The translations under genes and the position numbers were made by a program. From UBA6168 sp964508135 (GTDB lineage Bacteria; Bacteroidota; Bacteroidia; Chitinophagales; Saprospiraceae), in contig CAZDSU010000038.1 of NCBI GenBank assembly GCA_964508135.1, forward strand, positions 1-64,000: a stretch of DNA of 64,000 nt, read 5' to 3'. Each line of letters begins with the position of its first letter. Position 1 is the stretch's first letter. Below the pieces are notes generated by a model. It was not told where the DNA came from. It searched no databases and saw only the letters and a list, made by a program, of their open reading frames with translations. Of the stretch, positions 7,546 through 16,211 are shown one piece after another.

Positions 7546-8688
7546 ATGCGTACCGTATTCCTCCTCCTTCAGAAAGAATTCCTCCAAATCTTCCGCAACC
7601 GGGCGATGCTGCCCATCATTTTCGTGATACCAATCATCCAACTGGTCATCCTGTCCTTCGCCGCCACGCACGACGTGAAGAACATCGCCCTGGCCGTACA
7701 CGACCTAGACCGCAGCAGCACCAGCCGGCAATTGGTCAGCAAACTGACGGCCTCCAGCTACTTCGTTTTGGCCGGAATGCCCCTGAGCGACGAGGCAGGT
7801 TTTGAATTAATTCAGGGTGACAAGGCCGACCTCCTGCTCACCATCCCCGCCCATTTTGAGCGGGATATTTTGAAAAAACAGCCAACCAGCCTGCAAATGC
7901 AAGTAAACGCCATCAATGGCCAAAAAGCAGGCCTCGCAGCGAGCTACGCTGGTGAAGTTTTCCAAAGCTTCAGCGCCGAACTCATGGCCAATATCCAACC
8001 CCAATTCATCAACAGCAGCGCCCCGCTCAAACCCTCAAACCCTCAAATCCTCAAACCCTCAGTCCGCTACTGGTACAACCCCTCCCTCGACTACAAGACC
8101 TTCATGGTGCCCGGCATCCTCGGCGAGCTGGTGGCTATGCTGGTGCTCATCCTCTCGGCGATGAACGTGGTGCGGGAAAAGGAAATCGGCACCATCGAGC
8201 AAATCAACGTGACGCCCATCCGCAAATGGCAGTTCATCTTGGGCAAACTGCTGCCGTTCCTCTTCATCGGCCTGTTCGATTTGGCGCTGGGCCTCTCGGT
8301 GGGCAAGCTGCTCTTCGACATCCCGCTGGAGGGCGACCTCTGGCTGGTCTTCGCCTTTTGCGTCGCCAACATCTTCTGTGTGCTGGGCATCGGTTTTTTC
8401 ATTTCCAACTTCGCCGACACGCAGCAGCAGGCCATGTTCATGGCGTGGTTCTTCATGGTCATTTTCATCCTGATGAGTGGGCTGTTCACGCCCATCGAGT
8501 CCATGCCGGACTGGGCGCAGGCCATGACCATCCCGAACCCCATCGCCCATTTCGTGACCGTCATGCGGCTGGTGCTGCTCAAAGGCAGCGGCTGGATGGA
8601 CATCCGCTACAACTTCTTCGTGATGATAGGGTTGGGTGTGCTGTTCAATGCGCTGGCGGTGTGGACGTACAGGAAGACGGCGGGGTGA
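7546..8688 (+). CDS. ABC-2 type permease, second subunit (YbhR-like)
   Basis: 380 aa and paralogous to the first permease. N-terminus LLLQKEFLQIFRNRAMLPIIFVIP, extracytoplasmic domain, then YNPSLDYKTFMVPGILGELVAMLVLI, the REKEIGTIEQINVTP helix and four further hydrophobic segments. It should form a heterodimeric pore with the product of 5781-6893. Residues ~161-173 (PLKPSNPQILKPS) are encoded by CAAACCCT words placed at the same structural point as the insert in the first permease. The gene is separated from the rest of the operon by the GxxExxY cassette. Its stop is followed directly by a CAGT-word repeat. Confidence 0.87.
   Translation: MRTVFLLLQKEFLQIFRNRAMLPIIFVIPIIQLVILSFAATHDVKNIALAVHDLDRSSTSRQLVSKLTASSYFVLAGMPLSDEAGFELIQGDKADLLLTIPAHFERDILKKQPTSLQMQVNAINGQKAGLAASYAGEVFQSFSAELMANIQPQFINSSAPLKPSNPQILKPSVRYWYNPSLDYKTFMVPGILGELVAMLVLILSAMNVVREKEIGTIEQINVTPIRKWQFILGKLLPFLFIGLFDLALGLSVGKLLFDIPLEGDLWLVFAFCVANIFCVLGIGFFISNFADTQQQAMFMAWFFMVIFILMSGLFTPIESMPDWAQAMTIPNPIAHFVTVMRLVLLKGSGWMDIRYNFFVMIGLGVLFNALAVWTYRKTAG
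8026..8062. repeat. CAAACCCT word repeat inside the second permease gene
   Basis: CTCAAACCCTCAAACCCTC-type tandem words, in frame, encode PLKPSNPQILKPS. The same wording appears at 10337-10378 ahead of the FecR gene. Confidence 0.65.
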
Positions 8689-8694
8689 GTTTGA

Positions 8695-8732
8695 GTTCGC
8701 AGTTCGACAGTGGGCAGTGGGCAGTCAGTGTG
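8695..8732. repeat. CAGT-word repeat after the second permease
   Basis: GTTCGCAGTTCGACAGTGGG followed by CAGTGGGCAGTCAGTG directly after the stop. Closely related to 52423-52560. Confidence 0.55.
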
Positions 8733-8767
8733 AAAGTTAATTCCAAGGCTGCCCACCACCTAAAGTT

Positions 8768-9412
8768 TCACATTTTCAGCAACTTGAACGCATGTGTCCA
8801 CTGGTTCTTCTGAAAACCGGGAATGCACCAAAGGATGCACAGCGGCTCGATGGCACGTGCAGATTCGACATCGCCCATGTCCTCCACTTCCCAACCGATT
8901 TCGTGGAGCAAATCGGTAACTTCTTGCTTCGCTTTGGTCTCATTTCCGCAGATGAACATGGAGGGCGGGCCATCGGGCAACTGCGGGTCAACCATCAAGC
9001 TGCTGCCAACGCTGTTGAACGATTTCACGAAATTTGCAGCTGGCGCAAATGCCTGCAGCCGTTCCATCAGCGATGTGTTCAGGTCAGTGAAAAAATGTAG
9101 CACCCCTTTTTGTGGCCCCACCTTTTCATCAATCGGATTGGTGGTATCTATGACGGTTTTGCCTTTGAGATTGTCCACGCCCGCTTTCTGGAGTGCGCTT
9201 TCGGCGTGAACGCCCTTGACCGCCAGTACCACGATTTCGCCGAAGGCGGCAGCTTCGGAAAAACTGCCGACCTGCCCGCCGCTTTTGCCTTGCCAATCAG
9301 CTAATTTTGAGGCATCACTGGTGCCGAGCATCACGTCGTAGCCGTGCTTGATGAAGCCACTGCCGAGCGTCTTCGCAACGACGCCGGAGCCGAGTATCCC
9401 GATTTTTTTCAT
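8768..9412 (-). CDS. NADPH-dependent F420-reductase-like oxidoreductase
   Basis: 214 aa. It begins with a Rossmann fold (KKIGILGSGVVAKTLGSGFIKHG) of the ProC/F420-dependent NADP reductase family, followed by VVLAVKGVHAESAL and KTVIDTTNPID, which fit the nucleotide-binding half of NADP-oxidoreductase coenzyme-F420-dependent proteins. FVKSFNSVGSSLMVDP is the conserved substrate-side motif. Substrate unknown; many such proteins in non-F420 organisms reduce other compounds. It is divergent from the ECF sigma gene with about 280 bp between starts, in which no clear regulatory motif was found. Confidence 0.8.
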   Translation of the reverse strand: MKKIGILGSGVVAKTLGSGFIKHGYDVMLGTSDASKLADWQGKSGGQVGSFSEAAAFGEIVVLAVKGVHAESALQKAGVDNLKGKTVIDTTNPIDEKVGPQKGVLHFFTDLNTSLMERLQAFAPAANFVKSFNSVGSSLMVDPQLPDGPPSMFICGNETKAKQEVTDLLHEIGWEVEDMGDVESARAIEPLCILWCIPGFQKNQWTHAFKLLKM

Positions 9413-9696
9413 GCTGTGATTGTTTTAAATGATGAATGATTTCCGAGAACACAACGAGGCAAAGAAGGTTAGTGGAACGGGCAAATTTTTGGTGCAAAAA
9501 ATTCAATTCAACATAAGAACGGTTACGGCCTCAAAAATCCATGCTTTAGTCTCGTTAGAACACTGCCTGATTTTTAGTCGCACAGCCATCATATCAAGCA
9601 AATGGCAAGCCTCGTCCACACTAAACCAAAACGTTTGGCAGTTTTTTAGGATTTTTGCGCAAAATTCCCGCACAGCCTATGGTTTACGAGTATTCA

Positions 9697-10275
9697 ATGG
9701 AAGAACAAGACTTGTTTTTGAAGGTAAAAACGGGCGATAAAACCGCCTACCGGGCACTTTTTGACCGTTACTACAAATACCTTGTCGTCACCGCTAACAA
9801 CATCCTCGGCGACAGCGAAACCGCACGTGACCTTGCGCAAGACGTGTTTTTTGAGCTGTGGCGGCGGCGGGAGGAAATCGAAGTGCAGACCAACTTGAAA
9901 GCCTACCTGCGCCGATCGGTGGTGAACAGAACCCTCAACTTCATCAAATCCCGCCGGCTCGACTTCACGGAACCGGAGCGGCTCCCGGAGCGCCCTTCCA
10001 ACGCCATTGATGCCCAAACACAACTCGAAGTGTCTGATTTAGAACAAGTTATACAATCTGCCATCGCTGCGTTGCCGGAGCGATGCCGAGTCATCTTCAC
10101 GCTGTGCAGGCTTGAAAACCTGTCCCACAAGGAAATTGCGGAACATCTCAACATTTCCACCAAGACCATCGAAAACCACATGACCCGTGCCCTCGCCACC
10201 TTGCGGGAAGCCGTCAGGCCGTACGTGACACCAGCGTTGCTGGCTTGGCTGGCCGGGCGTAATTTTTTTGGATAA
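9697..10275 (+). CDS. ECF RNA polymerase sigma factor (FecI-like, Bacteroidota type)
   Basis: 192 aa from the ATG at 9697 (MEEQDLFLKVKTGDK), the usual start for this family; in-frame ATGs at 9655 and 9679 would add 14 or 6 residues. Sigma-2 region: YRALFDRYYKYLVVTANN ... ARDLAQDVFFELW. Sigma-4 region: LPERCRVIFTLCRLENLSHK then EIAEHLNISTKTIENHM (helix-turn-helix). It directs polymerase to a small regulon and is held by the FecR-like anti-sigma encoded 108 nt downstream. With the FecA-like receptor it forms a cell-surface signalling locus. Confidence 0.9.
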   Translation: MEEQDLFLKVKTGDKTAYRALFDRYYKYLVVTANNILGDSETARDLAQDVFFELWRRREEIEVQTNLKAYLRRSVVNRTLNFIKSRRLDFTEPERLPERPSNAIDAQTQLEVSDLEQVIQSAIAALPERCRVIFTLCRLENLSHKEIAEHLNISTKTIENHMTRALATLREAVRPYVTPALLAWLAGRNFFG

Positions 10276-10287
10276 AAGCTGGCATCC

Positions 10288-10297
10288 ATTAGGGGAA
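10288..10297 (+). promoter_or_regulatory. Shared 10-mer ATTAGGGGAA upstream of the FecR gene
   Basis: ATTAGGGGAA occurs here and again at 14454-14463 upstream of the repeat lipoprotein, both ahead of genes of the same locus. It could be part of an ECF-dependent promoter or leader; this is a guess from two occurrences. Confidence 0.25.
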
Positions 10298-10336
10298 ACA
10301 CCTTTTTGGATTGTCACAGAATTGACAATTGGGTTG

Positions 10337-10378
10337 CCCCCGCTCAAACCCTCAATCCCCCACACTCTCAAACCCTCA
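10337..10378. repeat. CAAACCCTC word repeat ahead of the FecR gene
   Basis: CTCAAACCCTCAATCCCCC followed by CTCTCAAACCCTC; same words as inside the second permease gene. It lies between the sigma and anti-sigma genes and ends 5 nt before the FecR ATG. Confidence 0.5.
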
Positions 10379-10383
10379 TTTCT

Positions 10384-11394
10384 ATGGAAGAAGAACTGTA
10401 CATATCACTTTTACAAAAAAAACTCAGCCGGACGCTGACGCCGGACGAGCAGTCCGAACTGGACGACTGGCTGGCGCAATCACCTGACAACCAACTGGTT
10501 GCACGACAGGTGGAACAAGCTTGGCAGCTCAGTGGCGGCTTTTCACAGGATGTCGAACTGGACGCTGATGCCGATTTCGAGCGGCTGGAGCGGCGCATTT
10601 CACAAGCAGCGGCAACCACCCCGGCCAAGCTCGTGTCCATGAAGCCACGACGAAACTGGCTGGCCATCGCAGCGGCCATCGTTTTGCTGGTAGCTGCACC
10701 CTTGGTGCTCCGCAAATTCATGAGCAGCGACGCTGAGTTGGGTCGCTTCGCAACGGGCGACTCCCCTGCCCAGCAGCCCGTGGAACTTGCCGACGGTTCC
10801 AAGGTCTGGTTGAACGCACAGTCTTCGCTGCAATTCTTCACAGAAAACGAGGGAAAGGAACGCCGGGTAGAACTGACCGGAGAAGCTTTTTTCGAAGTGG
10901 CCAAAAACCCGCAGCGGCCCTTCGTGGTGAAGACCAGCCTCGGTGAAGTGACGGTGCTCGGCACCTCCTTCAACGTGCGCAACGAGAAGGACAGCCCCAC
11001 CCTCGAAGTGAACGTGAGCACGGGAAAAGTGCGCCTCCAACCCACTGGTGTCAAGGAAAACCTGCTGCTGGTGGCCAACGAAACAGGCGTTTTTGACCAA
11101 AACAAAAACAGCCTGTCAAAAACGAGCGGCGCTGCCAACAACACGGCGGCTTGGCACACGGACAAATTGGTGTTTGAAAACACCCCACTGGACGAAGTCC
11201 TTCGAGAGTTGTCTGCTTTGCATGGCGTGGCCTTATCCGTTGAAAATCAAGCAGTTGAACGGTGTCCGGTGACGGTGACGTTTGAAAAGGCAACGCTGGA
11301 CGCTGCGTTGGAAACGCTCGGTACGCTCTTTGGTGCCAAAGTGGTAAAAACACCGGACAGTGGGTTTCGATTGACGGGCGGGCGCTGCGATTGA
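10384..11394 (+). CDS. FecR-family anti-sigma factor
   Basis: 336 aa from the ATG at 10384 (MEEELYISLLQKKLSRTLTP). Cytoplasmic N-terminal domain (DEQSELDDWLAQSPDN), single membrane helix at ~91-109 (NWLAIAAAIVLLVAAPLVL), then the periplasmic FecR domain (PVELADGSKVWLNAQSSLQF; RRVELTGEAFFEVAKNPQRP; GEVTVLGTSFNVRN) and a C-terminal DUF4974/STN-like domain (FENTPLDEVLRELSALHGVA). It passes a signal from the outer-membrane receptor encoded next to the sigma factor. The gene follows sigma by 108 nt and precedes the receptor by 26 nt. Confidence 0.9.
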   Translation: MEEELYISLLQKKLSRTLTPDEQSELDDWLAQSPDNQLVARQVEQAWQLSGGFSQDVELDADADFERLERRISQAAATTPAKLVSMKPRRNWLAIAAAIVLLVAAPLVLRKFMSSDAELGRFATGDSPAQQPVELADGSKVWLNAQSSLQFFTENEGKERRVELTGEAFFEVAKNPQRPFVVKTSLGEVTVLGTSFNVRNEKDSPTLEVNVSTGKVRLQPTGVKENLLLVANETGVFDQNKNSLSKTSGAANNTAAWHTDKLVFENTPLDEVLRELSALHGVALSVENQAVERCPVTVTFEKATLDAALETLGTLFGAKVVKTPDSGFRLTGGRCD

Positions 11395-11420
11395 TTTATC
11401 AGTGAACAAAACATATCCAA

Positions 11421-14087
11421 TTGATTATCAGAAAATTAAGTAAAAAAAACGCTTCGCTGCAACCTTCACGGGCCTTTTGGCTGCTCGTGAAGGTTGTTGT
11501 CGTTTTGGCCATTTGCACCGGCCACCTGACTGCGCAAAGCCTGCTCGAAAAGCCGGTGAGCCTCTCGGTGCGAAACCTGACCGTGCCAGAAGCACTGGGG
11601 CAGTTGGCCAAAAAGAACGACCTGCGGCTGGCGTACAGCGAGCGCTTTTTTACCGTAAAAAACAGGGTAACGGTGAAGGCGAAAGCCAAGCCTGCAAGGC
11701 TGGTGCTGGATGAAATGTTGGAAGGCACGGGCGTGGGCTACCGGGAAGCGGGCGGCCAACTGGTGCTCTACCTTCTGCCCGTGGAGGAGGTTCGGCTGAT
11801 GACGCTGAACGGCTTCGTGGAAGATGCCGAGACGGGCGAGCGCCTCATTGCGGCAGCTGTTTACTGCCCTGAACTGGGGCAGGGCACGGTGACGAACGAG
11901 TACGGATTTTACAGCCTGACCCTGCCCACCACGGCCTATCAACTTCGATTCAACTACATCGGGTACAGCGAGGAGACGGTCGTTTTGACCCAAAAAGAGA
12001 GCCAGCGCATCAGCCGTGCCATCCGACCGTCACTGATGCTGGCGGAGGTGGTGGTGACACCGACCGATACCGCAGTGGGCAACCTGCTGCCCTCGCCTGG
12101 CTCGCTTCGGCGCTTCAAGCCAGATGATTACAAGGCGGCCCCAGACCTCGGCGGACAGAGTGATTTGTTCCGCATCATGCAGATGCTGCCGGGCGTGCAG
12201 ACGAGCGCCGACGGCACGGGCGGCATGTTCGTGCGGGGTGGCAATGCCGACCAAAACCTGGTGCTGATGGACGGTGTGCCGGTTTACAACGCCGACCACC
12301 TGATGGGCATGTACTCCATTTTCAACACCTCGGCCATTCGGGACGCCAAGCTGCTGAAGGGCGGCATACCGGCGAGGTACGGCGGACGCATCTCGTCGGT
12401 GATGGACGTGTACACGAAGGAGGGCAACCAGAACCGATGGGGCGGAGAACTCGGCGCCGATGTCATCGGGGTGAAGGCGACGGTGGAGGGGCCATTTGCC
12501 CACAAAAAAGGGACGCTGATGGTGAGCGGAAGGCGGACGCATAGCGATTTTTACCTGCTGCCCGCTTTGAACAAACTGCTGACAACGGATGATTTTATTG
12601 ACCCGACTTACCGTTTCTACGATTTCAACACCAAGTTGAGCTATCGTTTTTCGGACAAGGACAAGCTCTACCTCAGCTTTTACCGCGGAAAAGACTTCTA
12701 CGGAGGCATGTATGAATATGAGGACGAGGTATCCACGGAATCCACTGCGCTTGAGCTAAAATGGGGCAATACCATCACTTCCCTGCGTTGGAACCACCTG
12801 TTCAACCCAAAACTGTTTTCCAATACTTCATTTACCTACAGCCATTTCAATTTTTCCTTGGGCAACCTCAGTTCCGCTGTCTATGATTTTGGCCAGCCCG
12901 GAGAGATGCCTTTTTCCTTCTCCTATTTCATCGGGCTGACGTCCGAAATCCGAGACCTGGCCTGGAAAACGGATTTCGACTATTCCCCCTCCGCCAACCA
13001 ATACCTGCGCTTCGGGGCAAGCGTGACCGGACATCAATTTTTGCCCAACGCACAAGTGCTTCAGGAAGAAATTGAGGGGGAATTCAATTTTGACAGCTTG
13101 ACCATTGGCGATTATTTCGAACAACGAACAGGCAAGGAATTGAATGCCATCAGCTTTGACGCTTATGTGGAAGACGAATGGCGGTTGGGGCAAAAGCTGA
13201 CCCTCAACACGGGGCTGCGCTTGTCCGGTTTCTACTCAGATGGCAAGGCTTTTCTGCTGCCGGAGCCTCGCCTGAACGCCGCCTTCCAACTGAGCAACAA
13301 GCAAAAACTAACTGCCTCGCTCACCCGCGCCACGCAGTACCTGCACCGGGTGGCCACGCTTGGTTTCCTTTTTCCCGGCGATTACTGGACGCCCACCAAC
13401 ACCCGCATCGGGCCGCAGAAGGCATGGCAGGGCACGGTCGGGATGGAGGGCAAATTGGGCAAGGGCGTGGAATTCAGCGTGGAAGCCTACTACAAAACCA
13501 TGCAGGGGCTGTTGGCCTTCCCCGATTCGTTCTTTTTCGACCCAATTTTAGGCGAGGTTGACCCAGAGGATGTCTTTATTTCCAGCAGCGGCAAGAGCCG
13601 GGGGCTGGAACTGTTGCTGCGCAGGGAGGAAGGCCGACTGGGTGGGTGGGTCGGCTACGGCCTTTCGAAGACGACACGGCAATCCACTTTCCTGAACACG
13701 GGGAAGCCCTACCCTTTCAGTTTCGACCGTCGGCACGAACTGAAGCTCTTCGGCTACTACCGCTTCAACAGCCACTGGCAAGCCAGCCTGAACTGGGTTT
13801 ATGGCTCGCCCAACCCACAACTGACCGACGAAGGCAACGTGTCCGCCCCGCCCGGCCAGACGAACAGCCTCCGTGGCACGCCCTACCACCGACTGGACCT
13901 GGCCTTGTCCTTCTCGGTGAAAACCGGGCGACTGGAGCACCAGCTAAAAGCCAGCGTTTTCAATGCCTACAACCGCAAGAACGTGGCGTTCTACACCATT
14001 GACTATGACCCGATGGGCAACCCGGCACTAAAGCCAGTGTACTTGTTTCCAATGATGCCGGGGGTGTATTATGGGGTGCGGTTTTAA
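11421..14087 (+). CDS. FecA-like TonB-dependent receptor with STN domain
   Basis: About 888 aa. Order: signal segment (~15-39, FWLLVKVVVVLAICTGHLTAQ), STN signalling domain (VRNLTVPEALGQLAKKNDLR, ~50-115), carboxypeptidase-like regulatory domain (LNGFVEDAETGERLIAAAV), plug (DLFRIMQMLPGVQTSADGTG ... FVRGGNADQNLVLMDGVPVY) and a 22-strand-type barrel ending in Phe (YYGVRF). It imports a ligand using TonB energy and can signal through FecR. No ATG is available before the signal segment: the frame opens after a stop at 11405 and the best start is TTG at 11421, so the start is uncertain. Ligand unknown. Confidence 0.87.
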   Translation: MIIRKLSKKNASLQPSRAFWLLVKVVVVLAICTGHLTAQSLLEKPVSLSVRNLTVPEALGQLAKKNDLRLAYSERFFTVKNRVTVKAKAKPARLVLDEMLEGTGVGYREAGGQLVLYLLPVEEVRLMTLNGFVEDAETGERLIAAAVYCPELGQGTVTNEYGFYSLTLPTTAYQLRFNYIGYSEETVVLTQKESQRISRAIRPSLMLAEVVVTPTDTAVGNLLPSPGSLRRFKPDDYKAAPDLGGQSDLFRIMQMLPGVQTSADGTGGMFVRGGNADQNLVLMDGVPVYNADHLMGMYSIFNTSAIRDAKLLKGGIPARYGGRISSVMDVYTKEGNQNRWGGELGADVIGVKATVEGPFAHKKGTLMVSGRRTHSDFYLLPALNKLLTTDDFIDPTYRFYDFNTKLSYRFSDKDKLYLSFYRGKDFYGGMYEYEDEVSTESTALELKWGNTITSLRWNHLFNPKLFSNTSFTYSHFNFSLGNLSSAVYDFGQPGEMPFSFSYFIGLTSEIRDLAWKTDFDYSPSANQYLRFGASVTGHQFLPNAQVLQEEIEGEFNFDSLTIGDYFEQRTGKELNAISFDAYVEDEWRLGQKLTLNTGLRLSGFYSDGKAFLLPEPRLNAAFQLSNKQKLTASLTRATQYLHRVATLGFLFPGDYWTPTNTRIGPQKAWQGTVGMEGKLGKGVEFSVEAYYKTMQGLLAFPDSFFFDPILGEVDPEDVFISSSGKSRGLELLLRREEGRLGGWVGYGLSKTTRQSTFLNTGKPYPFSFDRRHELKLFGYYRFNSHWQASLNWVYGSPNPQLTDEGNVSAPPGQTNSLRGTPYHRLDLALSFSVKTGRLEHQLKASVFNAYNRKNVAFYTIDYDPMGNPALKPVYLFPMMPGVYYGVRF

Positions 14088-14664
14088 GTAATCATTGGTC
14101 ATTTAATTGTCATTGGTCATTGTCGCAACTCGTTGACTTTCAATACATTGCAAGGACTTCCTGCGTCGTATAATTTTCACCAACTACTTAGATATTTCTT
14201 GTCTTTCTCAAAACAGGGGTTTGGGGCGGAACGCCCCAAGTAACCCCCTTCTCCCGGCAGCGCCGCCTTCGGCGGCGCTGCCGGGAGAGATTTTTGGAGG
14301 GAAAAATTGCTTCGCAATTTTTCCCTCCTTTTGGGATTGGCATTGTGGAAAAAGCAATGAAACTTAGTTTCCGATGTACTTATGCTCCATTGCTACGGAA
14401 CGGACACCACTTGAGGTAGTGTTCTAACTTTTTTTCAAAAAAAATCAAAACCTATTAGGGGAATCGAAAACCGAGATTGTCTGGTAAATATAAAGGTTGA
14501 AAAACAGCGATTCTAAGCGCTGCCCGTTTCAACTTCGTTTCTGAAAAAATCAATTCAAGGCTGGCTTGAAAATCCAATGAAGCAAACTACCTGAAAGGTG
14601 CACCTCTCAGTGGGGCTGGGGATTTTTTGCCAAAAAATTAATCAAAAATCTAAATTCTAAAGCA
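14088..14664. other. 577-bp intergenic region with three hairpins
   Basis: No gene seen. It holds CATTGGTCATT words at 14094-14126; three successive perfect hairpins at 14221-14239 (8-bp stem), 14250-14288 (18-bp stem, cUUCGg apex) and 14296-14328 (15-bp stem, UUC loop); and the motif ATTAGGGGAA at 14454. The hairpins probably end the receptor transcript; the last 200 bp are the leader of the next lipoprotein gene. Confidence 0.6.
14221..14328. terminator. Cluster of three perfect stem-loops after the receptor gene
   Basis: Stems TTGGGGCG/CGCCCCAA, TCTCCCGGCAGCGCCGCC with its exact complement, and GGAGGGAAAAATTGC with its exact complement, each around a 3-nt loop (GAA, TTC, TTC). The first two are GC-rich. 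They lie 134 nt past the receptor stop. Terminator function is inferred; the last stem is followed by only a short T run. Confidence 0.5.
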
Positions 14665-16002
14665 ATGAAAAACATCAGCAATCTTTTGAAAATCAACTTG
14701 TTAGCCCTCTTGTTCATCGCCCTTTTTGCAGCCTGCAAAAAAGACGAACCCACCACACCCACCCCCGTTGAAGGCGACTTTTCAGCCAACAACGGTATGC
14801 AGCAAATCGTGAACCGTGACACCGACCCCGAAGGCGATGGCCTCTGTTTTGAAATCGGTTTCCCAGTGGCGGTGGCACTGCCCGATGGCGGCGAGGAGAC
14901 CGCCGAAAACATGGAGGAACTCGAACACATCTACAACGAGTGGTTCGAGAACAACCCAGCGGACACGACCTGCCCGGCCATCGTGTACCCACTGAGCGTG
15001 ACCTTGGAAGATGGCACAACGCATTCCGTGGCCACGGAAGCGGAACTGATCGCCCTGTTGGAAGATTGCATCGAGGTGGACATTGACCTGGGCTGGGAGG
15101 ACTGCTTCTCCATCCAGTATCCCGTGACGGTGCTTTATCCTGATGGCACCTCGGCAACCGTCGGCAGCGACCAGGAGTTGGGCGAGGCCATGTACGAATG
15201 GTCTGAAAACAACCCCACCGACACGCTTTACCCCACCATTGCATTTCCCATCCACGTCATCTTGGCCGACGGAACGCCCCTCAGCGTGGCCGATGAAGCT
15301 GGCATGAATACGCTTTTTGAAGATTGTTTCGGGATTTGGGAGCCAGGGGTGCCAACCGGAATCTGCTTCGAATACGTGTTCCCAGTAACGGTAGCCCTGC
15401 CTGATGGCACCACCGCCACGGCCAACAGCTATGAGGAACTTGACCAGGTATTCACGGCATGGTTTGAGGCACACCCCGAATACCCGTCGGAATTCCCGAC
15501 CATCGCCTACCCGATGAACCTCCAACTGGAAAACGGCGAGATCGTGACGGTGAACAACGACGACGAGTTCTACGCCATCATTGATGACTGTTACGGTGGC
15601 GAAGGTGGTGGCGGCTTCGAGGATTGCTTCACCTTCAATTTCCCGCTCACGCTCGTTTTGCCGGACGGCAGCACCCCTGCCATCAACAACGACGAGGAGC
15701 TTTGGACGGCCATTTTCGATTTTTACGAAAACAACCCGAACAGCGAGGAAGACCCAAGTTTCCAGTACCCCATCAGCGTAACGCTCACCGTCGACGGCTC
15801 TGTGGTTTCGGTGAACAACGACGACGAACTGAATGCCATTTTCGAGAGCTGCTACGAATGCCCAATAGTGGGCGGCGAGGGCCTCGTGCTCGGCGGCAAG
15901 CATTCAGTTGCTGCAAAAGTTGCCGTAAAACAACATGCCAAAGTACAAAACCGAGTCAAGCAAAAAATGGCCAAGGTCATGACCCAAAAAGCAAGGCGAT
16001 AA
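14665..16002 (+). CDS. Lipoprotein with four tandem ~77-residue repeats
   Basis: 445 aa. Lipoprotein signal ending FAAC (Cys24). Four repeats at about residues 61-136, 147-222, 234-310 and 321-397; each begins CF-x-(aromatic/hydrophobic)-x-FPV-x-V-x-LPDG and contains a second half PIxVxLxDGxxxxVxxxxEL and ends in (E/D)-x-C(F/Y/I). Each repeat therefore has two Cys that could pair. The repeat part is very acidic; the last ~30 residues are strongly basic (KVAVKQHAKVQNRVKQKMAK). I do not recognise a characterised family. It follows the sigma/receptor genes and may be a surface-exposed partner, but this is inference. Confidence 0.75.
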   Translation: MKNISNLLKINLLALLFIALFAACKKDEPTTPTPVEGDFSANNGMQQIVNRDTDPEGDGLCFEIGFPVAVALPDGGEETAENMEELEHIYNEWFENNPADTTCPAIVYPLSVTLEDGTTHSVATEAELIALLEDCIEVDIDLGWEDCFSIQYPVTVLYPDGTSATVGSDQELGEAMYEWSENNPTDTLYPTIAFPIHVILADGTPLSVADEAGMNTLFEDCFGIWEPGVPTGICFEYVFPVTVALPDGTTATANSYEELDQVFTAWFEAHPEYPSEFPTIAYPMNLQLENGEIVTVNNDDEFYAIIDDCYGGEGGGGFEDCFTFNFPLTLVLPDGSTPAINNDEELWTAIFDFYENNPNSEEDPSFQYPISVTLTVDGSVVSVNNDDELNAIFESCYECPIVGGEGLVLGGKHSVAAKVAVKQHAKVQNRVKQKMAKVMTQKARR

Positions 16003-16044
16003 ACACGCTTTCAACTGGATGAATCAATTCGCAATATTTGCGCA

Positions 16045-16079
16045 AGGGGCGGGGGACTGGGGTCTTCCGCCCTTTTTTT
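16045..16079 (+). terminator. Rho-independent terminator after the repeat lipoprotein
   Basis: GGGCGGGGGA pairs with TCTTCCGCCC (8 of 10) and is followed by seven T residues, 43 nt past the stop of the lipoprotein gene. Confidence 0.65.
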
Positions 16080-16211
16080 GTTTACATCGGAACTGGCATG
16101 GTGCACAAGCGGCCAACGCAACACTCCCCATGCAACCTTCCCGACATAACATCCACCTACCCGGCTTTGTACTTATCTTGTGCCGTTCCTTTGCTGGCGC
16201 AAACACTTTTT

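Noticed and set aside
14250..14288. tRNA or small structured RNA gene in the hairpin cluster
   Set aside because: The stems are simple perfect hairpins without cloverleaf or conserved RNA motifs; I found no tRNA or rRNA in the window.
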